Shown: positions 1-6,026 of the stretch, one piece after another
Layout: every line of letters begins with the position of its first letter
Numbering within the stretch: the first letter of the stretch is position 1
Origin: Actinomycetota bacterium
GTDB taxonomy: Bacteria > Actinomycetota > Humimicrobiia > Humimicrobiales > Humimicrobiaceae
DNA: 17,129 nt
Direction: 5' to 3'
NCBI GenBank assembly: GCA_016927635.1
Contig: JAFGMJ010000009.1
Coordinates: 1 to 17,129 of the forward strand
The notes under the pieces: model-generated
Database searches by the model: none
What the model was told of the DNA's origin: nothing
What the model saw: only the letters and a program-made list of their open reading frames with translations
Position numbers and translations under genes: made by a program

Positions 1-31
1 ATAAGGATTGGCAAACAGGCTTTTGATTATT

Positions 32-1063
32 ATGAGACTGACGGACAGGAAAAAAGAAATATTAAAAGAAGTCATAGTGAGGTTTATCGATACTGCTGAA
101 CCGGTTTCTTCACAGAATATTGTTGAGGGGACCTCGCTTGGCTTAAGCTCTGCAACAATACGAAAAGAAATGGCTGAGCTTGAAAAGCTCGGCTATCTTA
201 CACATCCCCATACCTCTGCTGGCAGGATGCCCTCAGATAAAGGTTATAGGTTTTTTGTGGACAGTTTTCTAAAGGATGAGGCAATAATGCTACCTGAAAA
301 AAGAAATAATCTACCCGGCATTTTGCTTGATGTCGACAGGAAAATGGAAATAGATACCATACTTAAAAAATCTTCCGAGCAGCTTGCCAAAATCACAAGC
401 TATCTTTCTATGATAGTTGCTCCTGCAGTTTACCAGAGTAAATTCAGGCATATTGAACTTCTGGAACTGAGCATGGGAAATATGCTTCTTGTGCTTATTA
501 CCGACACAGGAAGGGTTTATAAGAAAAGCTTTGTAATTGAGGGACCTTATAATAGTCTTGATTTCCAGAGTGTCTCAAATATTTTGAATTCTAATTTCAG
601 GGGCAAAAACATAGCAGATATCGATTTTTTAAACATCAGGATTTCAGAAAGCTATTCATATCTTATACCGCTTTTAAAAAAGATAATAGAATCGGTAAGA
701 AACTGTGCGCAGGAGGCATTTCTTTATAATAGAGTATTTATGCATGGCGCATCTTCCATACTTAACCAGCCCGACTTCATAGATGTAAGAAAAATACAGA
801 AGATATTAAATATTATAGAAAACGAATATCTTCTAGCTGAAATGTTTATGAATTTTTCAGAAAAAGAGGAGTTTGTCATTAAAATAGGATCAGAAATTTC
901 TGAAGAGGGTACGGATGACTTAAGCCTGGTTGCATCAAAATACAGGCTATGCGGTCATTCAACAGGCATGGTAGGCGTGCTTGGGCCCAAAAGAATGGAC
1001 TATTTTAAAATTGTAAATATAATAAATGCTTTTGCTGAAAATCTAAAGGATTTATTCAGCTAA
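32..1063 (+). CDS. hrcA: Heat-inducible transcription repressor HrcA
   Basis: HrcA represses class I heat-shock genes by binding the CIRCE operator, and depends on GroEL for its active fold (family knowledge). The 343-residue product has the family's usual length. The N-terminal winged helix is recognisable: residues about 1-75 include the stretch SSATIRKEMAELEKLGYL, followed by HPHTSAGRMPSDKGYR, which is near the family consensus. The rest matches the GAF-like and C-terminal dimerisation region, ending in GVLGPKRMDYFKIV and a short helix. I chose the ATG at 32 because the family normally begins just before the LTDRKKEIL helix. In-frame TTG codons at 8 and 23 are alternatives that would add 8 or 3 residues. 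Only 31 bases lie upstream, so any CIRCE element or preceding gene is out of view. The next gene is dnaJ, 34 nt downstream, with no grpE or dnaK between. Identification is secure; the start is moderately sure. Confidence 0.95.
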   Translation: MRLTDRKKEILKEVIVRFIDTAEPVSSQNIVEGTSLGLSSATIRKEMAELEKLGYLTHPHTSAGRMPSDKGYRFFVDSFLKDEAIMLPEKRNNLPGILLDVDRKMEIDTILKKSSEQLAKITSYLSMIVAPAVYQSKFRHIELLELSMGNMLLVLITDTGRVYKKSFVIEGPYNSLDFQSVSNILNSNFRGKNIADIDFLNIRISESYSYLIPLLKKIIESVRNCAQEAFLYNRVFMHGASSILNQPDFIDVRKIQKILNIIENEYLLAEMFMNFSEKEEFVIKIGSEISEEGTDDLSLVASKYRLCGHSTGMVGVLGPKRMDYFKIVNIINAFAENLKDLFS

Positions 1064-1085
1064 GTGTTTTAAATAATGATTTTTT

Positions 1086-1089
1086 GGAG
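1086..1089 (+). promoter_or_regulatory. Ribosome binding site that sets a TTG start for dnaJ
   Basis: GGAG lies 8 nt before the TTG at 1098. The upstream in-frame GTG at 1089 overlaps this motif and so cannot be served by it. The TTG start also gives the normal DnaJ N terminus (AKNKRDYYEVLGV). Confidence 0.7.
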
Positions 1090-1097
1090 TGATTTTA

Positions 1098-2240
1098 TTG
1101 GCAAAAAATAAAAGAGATTATTATGAGGTTCTTGGAGTAAACAGGGATTGCAGCCAGGTTGAAATTAAACAGGCTTACCGCAAGCTTGCGCGGCAGTTTC
1201 ATCCTGATGTGAACAATGGTAATACTGAATATGAAGAAAGATTTAAAGAAATATCAGAAGCTTATGCTGTTTTAAGCAATGAAGATAAAAGAAGGCAGTA
1301 TGATACTTATGGTTTCAGCGGAAACCTTTTTGATGGGATCAATTTTGACAGCGTATTTTCTGAATTTGGTTTCGGGGATATCTTTAATATGTTTTTTGGA
1401 GGAGGATTTGGCGGAGGTTATTCGAACTCGTATTCCGGTTCCGCCAGGCGTGAACATGGTACAGATGTTTACAGTGAAATAACCATTGACTTTAAAGAAG
1501 CTGCATTTGGAACAAAAAAAGAAATAGAATATTCTGCAGATGTGCTTTGTAAACAATGTAATGGCAGTGGGGCAGAAAAGGATGAAGATGTAGCCAAATG
1601 CAGCGTATGCGGAGGGACCGGACAGGTAAGAACCAGCAGAAATACTTTTCTTGGCAGCCTTATAACAACTTCTGTATGCCATAACTGTGGAGGCAAAGGC
1701 AGAATAGTTAAGAAACCCTGCACAAAATGCGGAGGAAAAGGATATTTAAAAGTAAAGAAAAAAATTTCTGTAGATATACCTTCTGGAGTGAGCGATGGAG
1801 TTCAGCTCCGGCTTGCCCATAAAGGCAACTCAAGAGGATACGGTTCTGTTGAAGGAGATTTACTGATAAGTATAAAGGTAAAGCCGCACCCTTTTCTGAA
1901 ACGGGATGGAGATAATGTTAAAACAATGCTTGACATATCCTTTGCCCAGGCTGCTCTCGGCACAAAAATTGAAATAGAGACTCTTGACGGGAATGAAGAG
2001 ATATCTGTTAAACCCGGGACACAGCCAAATTCAAGAATTATCCTTAAAGGTAAAGGCATAATCCCCCTTAACAGCAACAGAAGAGGCGATCATATAATAT
2101 TAATCAATGTGAATATACCTGATGACCTCAATAATGAAGAGATACAGCTTCTAAAAAAATATGCTGAAGGGCGCCATGAGGCTGTCGGTGATGGCGCTTC
2201 CGGCATACTGTCAAATATAAAGAATGCCTTTAAAAAATGA
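1098..2240 (+). CDS. dnaJ: Chaperone protein DnaJ (Hsp40)
   Basis: Co-chaperone that delivers unfolded clients to DnaK and stimulates its ATPase. All class A DnaJ parts are visible in the 380-residue product. The J domain is at about residues 4-70, with the HPD motif at 35-37. A Gly/Phe-rich linker (FGFGDIFNMFFGGGFGGG) follows. Four zinc-binding CxxCxGxG repeats span about residues 151-215: CKQCNGSG, CSVCGGTG, CHNCGGKG and CTKCGGKG. The C-terminal substrate-binding domains include DIPSGVSDG and HPFLKRDGDN. The start is TTG 1098, chosen for its Shine-Dalgarno and the family N terminus. It follows hrcA and precedes rsmE by 18 nt, so co-transcription is likely. The partners grpE and dnaK are not here and must be encoded elsewhere. 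In Actinomycetota this position holds the second dnaJ copy (dnaJ2), so this could be a paralogue rather than the sole DnaJ. Confidence 0.96.
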   Translation: MAKNKRDYYEVLGVNRDCSQVEIKQAYRKLARQFHPDVNNGNTEYEERFKEISEAYAVLSNEDKRRQYDTYGFSGNLFDGINFDSVFSEFGFGDIFNMFFGGGFGGGYSNSYSGSARREHGTDVYSEITIDFKEAAFGTKKEIEYSADVLCKQCNGSGAEKDEDVAKCSVCGGTGQVRTSRNTFLGSLITTSVCHNCGGKGRIVKKPCTKCGGKGYLKVKKKISVDIPSGVSDGVQLRLAHKGNSRGYGSVEGDLLISIKVKPHPFLKRDGDNVKTMLDISFAQAALGTKIEIETLDGNEEISVKPGTQPNSRIILKGKGIIPLNSNRRGDHIILINVNIPDDLNNEEIQLLKKYAEGRHEAVGDGASGILSNIKNAFKK

Positions 2241-2258
2241 TTTTTCCTTTAATCCATA

Positions 2259-3023
2259 ATGAGCTACCCATATTTTTTTCTTAGCAAAAATGCAGTCAAA
2301 GACGGTTTTATAATTATTCAGGGCAATGATTTTGAACACCTTGTAAAAGTCTTAAGGGCTAAAATAGGTGAAACTGTATATATTTCTGACAATGCAAAAA
2401 GAAGATATGTCACAACAGTTTCACAGATAGAAAAAGACAGCGCAATGCTTGTAATAAACACTACTTATGAAATAAATAAAAGCAGGCCTTTTATTTACCT
2501 TTTTTTATGTATGCTTAAGAAGGAAGCTATGGAAGCAGCCATACAGAAAACAGCAGAAATCGGTATTGAGAGCATAACGCCGGTAATAAGCTCAAGAGCT
2601 GTTCCGGAGCTTAAGGATGAAAGACAGGCAGATAAAAAACTTGCAAGATGGCAGCAAATAGCCGTAGAAGCATCAAAGCAGTGCAAAAGAGATTTTATTT
2701 GCAGCATAAATCCTTACGTAAAAATAAATGATTTAAAAATAAGTGATTCAAGTGTTTTTTTCATTGCGCTGGAGAAAAATGCCAGACAAAAAACTTTTGG
2801 AAAAGCGGATGAAAAACCCGCATTTTACCTGGACAGCAGGAAATTAAAAAATTTTGAAAGCGTATCCTATATAATCGGGCCTGAGGGAGGCTTTGAAGAT
2901 TCTGAAATAGACTCACTTATCTTAAAAGGCGCTATACCTTTTAATTTCGGCAAAAATATTTTGCGCTCTGAAACTGCTGCAATTTATTTTTTATCTGTTA
3001 TTGACTATTTGATCAAATTATAA
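2259..3023 (+). CDS. rsmE: 16S rRNA (uracil(1498)-N(3))-methyltransferase RsmE
   Basis: SAM-dependent SPOUT methyltransferase that makes m3U1498 in the decoding region of 16S rRNA, acting on the assembled 30S subunit (family knowledge). At 254 residues the length is normal. The N-terminal PUA-like part contains the typical HLVKVLRAKIGE. The middle carries LCMLKKEAMEAAIQKTAEIGIESITP and WQQIAVEASKQCKR, both characteristic of RsmE. The C-terminal trefoil knot has IGPEGGFEDSEID and NILRSETAAIYFLS, which form the SAM-binding loops. The ATG at 2259 has no convincing Shine-Dalgarno (the upstream bases are mostly T and A), so expression probably depends on ribosomes leaving dnaJ 18 nt before. It lies 13 nt before mtaB. 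rsmE after dnaJ is a widely conserved neighbourhood. Confidence 0.95.
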   Translation: MSYPYFFLSKNAVKDGFIIIQGNDFEHLVKVLRAKIGETVYISDNAKRRYVTTVSQIEKDSAMLVINTTYEINKSRPFIYLFLCMLKKEAMEAAIQKTAEIGIESITPVISSRAVPELKDERQADKKLARWQQIAVEASKQCKRDFICSINPYVKINDLKISDSSVFFIALEKNARQKTFGKADEKPAFYLDSRKLKNFESVSYIIGPEGGFEDSEIDSLILKGAIPFNFGKNILRSETAAIYFLSVIDYLIKL

Positions 3024-3036
3024 ATTTTAAAAGAAA

Positions 3037-4425
3037 ATGAATGATTTATCTTTTCACATACACACAATTGGCTGTAAGACAAATCTTTGTGAGTCTGATG
3101 ATATCGCAAGGCGACTTATAAAGCAGGATTGTGTGCCTGTCCCGCTGGATTCAAATCCTTCATATATTATAATAAACAGCTGCACCGTGACATCAGCTGC
3201 TGATAAAAAGGTCAGGCAATATATAAGAAGGGCAAGGACTTTTAACCCTGGATCTGAAATAATTGTAACAGGCTGCGGCACAGCATTTAATGAGCAAGTA
3301 TTTAAAAATCTTGGCGCAAGCAGTGTCATATATAATTCAAGAAAAGAAGATATTCCTGACTTAATTTCAGCCCGCACTTCCGGTTCTGCAGATAAAAAGG
3401 GCACACCGTCATTTATGGATTTTAATTCAGATGCCGGCAAAAGTTTGCCGGAAATCAGTAAAGATGGCGAGGATTTTTACCTGCACAGCAGGGCTCTTGT
3501 TAAAATACAGGATGGATGTGAACAGAACTGCAGTTACTGCATAGTGCCTTTTGTAAGAGGTTCTTATAAAAGCACGCCTGAAAATGTTGTAATTGAGAGA
3601 CTGCTGAATTTTGAAGCAGACGGGTTTGAAGAGGTAGTATTTACCGGAATACATATAGGGCGCTACGGCGCTGATTTCAGGAAAGAATCTTATATCACTG
3701 AAGATATTTTTAAAAACTGCAAAAATGTCAAAACGAATCTGGCAAATCTGCTTAGAATAACACTTGAAAAAACTTCTATTAAAAGAATACGGCTGAGTTC
3801 TATTGAAATAAATGAAATTGACAGTGACCTGATTCAGGCAATACAGTCAGGAGGCAGCAGGGTAGCGCCGCATTTGCATATACCTCTGCAAAGCGGGAGT
3901 GAAAAAATTCTTAAATCTATGAAAAGAAAATACAGCTGTCAGTTTTTTTTAAAAAGGATACAGGCCTTAAAAAATGAGATTCCTGGCCTTGTTATAACTA
4001 CTGATATAATTGCAGGCTTTCCAGGTGAATCTGATGAAGATTTTCAGGACACTCTTAGTACAATGATGGAAGCAGGATTTGCAAAAACACATGTTTTTAA
4101 ATACTCAGTGCGCAATAATACGGCAGCAAGCGCAATGGATGGACAAATAGACGAAAGACTTAAATCTCAAAGAAGTAAAAAAGCCAGGGACCTGGGTGAA
4201 GAATTAAGAGAAGAATATTTGCGAAATTTTACAGGCAAGACCCTCAAGGTCGTATGTGAGGCTTATGATACAGGAAACGGCATTGCTTACGGGACTTCAG
4301 AGAATTACCTGAAAGTTTATTTTAAAATGCATTCCAAAGATTATATAAGGAAAAAGTGCAAAATAATCAATGTTAAAGCAGAAAAAAAATATCTTGACGG
4401 ATTATATGGAGTTTTGGTTTTTTAA
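3037..4425 (+). CDS. mtaB: tRNA t6A37 methylthiotransferase MtaB
   Basis: Radical-SAM enzyme that converts N6-threonylcarbamoyladenosine at position 37 of ANN-decoding tRNAs to the 2-methylthio form (ms2t6A). The 462-residue product has the three expected domains. The N-terminal MTTase domain carries cluster-binding cysteines C13 (in IGCKTN), C49 (in NSCTVT) and C80 (in TGCGTA). The radical-SAM core has C161-x3-C165-x2-C168 in DGCEQNCSYCIVP. The C-terminal TRAM-like domain starts near residue 400. Stretches such as HLHIPLQSGSEKILKSMKRKY and TDIIAGFPGESDEDF favour the MtaB branch over MiaB and RimO. The protein is slightly long: a loop at about residues 110-150, between the MTTase and SAM domains, is low in conservation. 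It sits 13 nt after rsmE and ends the first transcription unit. MtaB next to rsmE is typical of Bacillota. Confidence 0.93.
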   Translation: MNDLSFHIHTIGCKTNLCESDDIARRLIKQDCVPVPLDSNPSYIIINSCTVTSAADKKVRQYIRRARTFNPGSEIIVTGCGTAFNEQVFKNLGASSVIYNSRKEDIPDLISARTSGSADKKGTPSFMDFNSDAGKSLPEISKDGEDFYLHSRALVKIQDGCEQNCSYCIVPFVRGSYKSTPENVVIERLLNFEADGFEEVVFTGIHIGRYGADFRKESYITEDIFKNCKNVKTNLANLLRITLEKTSIKRIRLSSIEINEIDSDLIQAIQSGGSRVAPHLHIPLQSGSEKILKSMKRKYSCQFFLKRIQALKNEIPGLVITTDIIAGFPGESDEDFQDTLSTMMEAGFAKTHVFKYSVRNNTAASAMDGQIDERLKSQRSKKARDLGEELREEYLRNFTGKTLKVVCEAYDTGNGIAYGTSENYLKVYFKMHSKDYIRKKCKIINVKAEKKYLDGLYGVLVF

Positions 4426-4450
4426 TTCGATAAAAAATATTTTATAATTC

Positions 4451-4472
4451 TGCTCAAAAAAGGGGCATTTTT
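4451..4472 (+). terminator. Probable weak intrinsic terminator after mtaB
   Basis: TGCTC (4451-4455) can pair with GGGCA (4463-4467), with one G-T wobble, leaving a 7-nt loop. The stem is followed at once by TTTTT (4468-4472). It is short, but its place between the mtaB stop and two promoter-like sequences fits a unit boundary. Confidence 0.45.
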
Positions 4473-4478
4473 AACAGA

Positions 4479-4506
4479 TTGTAATTATTAAATAAAAGAG
4501 TATAAT
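4479..4506 (+). promoter_or_regulatory. Sigma-70-type promoter candidate P1 for the HIT gene
   Basis: TTGTAA (4479-4484), a 16-nt spacer and a perfect TATAAT (4501-4506). It would give a leader of about 105 nt before the GTG at 4618. The region is very AT-rich, so chance matches are possible. Confidence 0.5.
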
Positions 4507-4529
4507 TTCTATTCTTTGTAATGAAATTT

Positions 4530-4558
4530 TTGATAAAATTTTAAAAAACTAAGATAAT
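4530..4558 (+). promoter_or_regulatory. Sigma-70-type promoter candidate P2 for the HIT gene
   Basis: TTGATA (4530-4535), a 17-nt spacer and GATAAT (4553-4558), about 60 nt before the GTG start. Together with P1 it makes a tandem arrangement in the 192-nt gap between mtaB and the HIT gene. I see no small gene or structured RNA in that gap. Confidence 0.45.
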
Positions 4559-4617
4559 TAATATTTAAGTGTTAATACGAAAAATCGTTTATTATTGAAA
4601 TTTAAAAGGGAAATTTA

Positions 4618-4962
4618 GTGAAAGATTGTTTATTCTGTAAAATTATAAACAAAGAGATTAAAAGTGACATAATATATGAAAATGAAAATGTGGTTGTATT
4701 TAAAGATATAAACCCTCAGGCGCCTGTGCATCTTCTGCTTGTGCCTAAACAACATATAAGTTCGATTGTGCAGATAGATAAGCTGGCATGTGACCAGATA
4801 TGTGAGCTTGTAAAATCCATTTCAAAAATAGCGAAAGAGCTGGGCCTTGACAGCTCAGGATTCAGGGTAGTTACAAATACGGGAACCTCGGCCGGCCAGA
4901 GTGTTGATCATCTCCATTTTCATATAATGGGAAAAAGAGATTTTAAATGGCCCCCGGGCTAA
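4618..4962 (+). CDS. HIT (histidine triad) family nucleotide-binding hydrolase
   Basis: Small purine-nucleotide phosphoramidase-like protein of the HINT branch. Such enzymes hydrolyse AMP-lysine, AMP-N and similar adducts; the natural substrate in bacteria is often unclear. The 114-residue product begins with CLFCKIINKEIKSDIIYEN, typical of HINT proteins (a CxxC pair is present at the N terminus). It has the middle motif FKDINPQAPVHLLLVPKQHI and the catalytic triad HLHFHIMG near the C terminus. It ends in WPPG, as expected, so it is complete. The start is GTG 4618, preceded by AAGGG (4606-4610) at 7 nt. It probably opens the second transcription unit, followed 74 nt later by phoH. A HIT gene before phoH is a recurring neighbourhood in Gram-positive lineages. 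Confidence 0.92.
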   Translation: MKDCLFCKIINKEIKSDIIYENENVVVFKDINPQAPVHLLLVPKQHISSIVQIDKLACDQICELVKSISKIAKELGLDSSGFRVVTNTGTSAGQSVDHLHFHIMGKRDFKWPPG

Positions 4963-4972
4963 TATATCTTTT

Positions 4973-5017
4973 ACCTGTTATAATTATATTATGCTTTAAA
5001 TCATACTAATAACAGGT
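4973..5017. repeat. Perfect 9-bp inverted repeat between the HIT gene and phoH
   Basis: ACCTGTTAT (4973-4981) is exactly mirrored by ATAACAGGT (5009-5017), with 27 AT-rich nt between. The right arm is followed by GTTTTT, so it might act as an attenuating terminator. The left arm also overlaps an extended -10 sequence, which would fit a repressor operator instead. The function is unknown. Confidence 0.6.
4976..4984 (+). promoter_or_regulatory. Extended -10 promoter candidate for phoH
   Basis: TGTTATAAT matches the extended -10 consensus TGnTATAAT exactly. No -35 is visible at the proper distance, which extended -10 promoters can tolerate. The start of transcription would be near 4991, with a leader of roughly 45 nt before the TTG at 5037. 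Confidence 0.4.
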
Positions 5018-5025
5018 GTTTTTAC

Positions 5026-5031
5026 AGGAGG
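5026..5031 (+). promoter_or_regulatory. Strong Shine-Dalgarno that sets a TTG start for phoH
   Basis: AGGAGG, extended to AGGAGGTG, is the best ribosome binding site in the window. It lies 5 nt before TTG 5037. The upstream in-frame GTG at 5016 precedes it and lacks a site of its own. Confidence 0.7.
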
Positions 5032-5036
5032 TGCTC

Positions 5037-6026
5037 TTGTATCAATCCAGGCAAAAAATAAACCTAGATTTTACAAAAAATCATTCAATAGCGGAGCTGC
5101 TTGGCGACCGGGATAAACTTATCAGGCTGATTGAAAATGAATATGGTGTTGATATTTTTGTACTTGGTAACGATATTGAAGTCAGCGGAAAAAACAAGAA
5201 TGTCCAGAAGGTTATAAAACTTCTGGGAGAACTTACCCTGCAGATAAATCTTGGCCAGAAACTGGATTTGGAGAAAGTCAGTGATTCTATAAAAATAATG
5301 GAAGAGAAATCTTCAGCCAAACCCCATGAGATATTCAGTGAGTTCATTATTGTAAACAGCGGTAAAAAAATAAAACCGCGTACTGAGGGTCAAAAAAAAT
5401 ATATTGAGTCCATAAGGGATAATACAATTGTTTTTGGCATAGGTCCTGCCGGAACCGGTAAGACATATCTTGCTCTTGCAATGGCTGTAGGTTCGCTTGT
5501 CAACAATGAAACAGGAAGGATAATACTTGTAAAACCCGTGGTTGAAGCAGGAGAAAAACTGGGTTTTCTTCCTGGTGATCTTTATGATAAAGTAAACCCA
5601 TATCTGCGGCCTCTATATGATGCGCTTTATGAGATGATTGATGTGGAAACTTTTCAGCATTATATGGATATAGGTGTTATAGAAGTTGTGCCTCTGGCAT
5701 ATATGAGGGGCAGGACATTGAATGACTCATTTATAATCCTGGATGAAGCCCAGAATGCCTCTCCTGAACAGATGAAGATGTTTTTGACCAGACTGGGTTT
5801 TGGCTCTAAAATAGTCGTGACCGGGGATATAACACAGGTTGATTTGCCCGCTGAAAAAAAATCGGGCCTTATACATGTGAGAAATATATTAAAAGATATA
5901 AGCGGAATAGATTTTATATATCTTACATCCCGTGATGTTGTAAGGCACTCACTTGTACAGAAGATAGTTGATGCATATAAATTGTACGAGGAGTCCTCCA
6001 CACAGGAGATAAAAAATGATAGCTAA
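5037..6026 (+). CDS. phoH: PhoH-like P-loop ATPase (PhoL/YbeZ type)
   Basis: Cytoplasmic ATPase of the PhoH family, often found next to ybeY and thought to take part in RNA processing or ribosome maturation; the exact reaction is not settled. The 329-residue product has an N-terminal region of about 110 residues with a KH-like pattern, then the P-loop domain. Walker A GPAGTGKT is at residues 136-143 and Walker B LDEAQ is near 235-239. The stretch VVTGDITQVDLP gives the sensor region. The start is TTG 5037, chosen for the strong Shine-Dalgarno. The 3' end overlaps the next gene by 11 nt (6016-6026), which implies translational coupling. The phoH, HD phosphodiesterase and ybeY order is conserved in Bacillota and several other phyla. 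Confidence 0.94.
   Translation: MYQSRQKINLDFTKNHSIAELLGDRDKLIRLIENEYGVDIFVLGNDIEVSGKNKNVQKVIKLLGELTLQINLGQKLDLEKVSDSIKIMEEKSSAKPHEIFSEFIIVNSGKKIKPRTEGQKKYIESIRDNTIVFGIGPAGTGKTYLALAMAVGSLVNNETGRIILVKPVVEAGEKLGFLPGDLYDKVNPYLRPLYDALYEMIDVETFQHYMDIGVIEVVPLAYMRGRTLNDSFIILDEAQNASPEQMKMFLTRLGFGSKIVVTGDITQVDLPAEKKSGLIHVRNILKDISGIDFIYLTSRDVVRHSLVQKIVDAYKLYEESSTQEIKNDS

Noticed and set aside
1..31. CIRCE operator for hrcA
   Set aside because: No TTAGCACTC/GAGTGCTAA-like pair is in the 31 bases available or in other intergenic gaps. The real upstream region is outside the window.
1272..1723. Minus-strand open frames across dnaJ
   Set aside because: They lie wholly inside a gene with complete family motifs, have no homology that I recognise, and have low-complexity, hydrophobic composition typical of antisense shadows.
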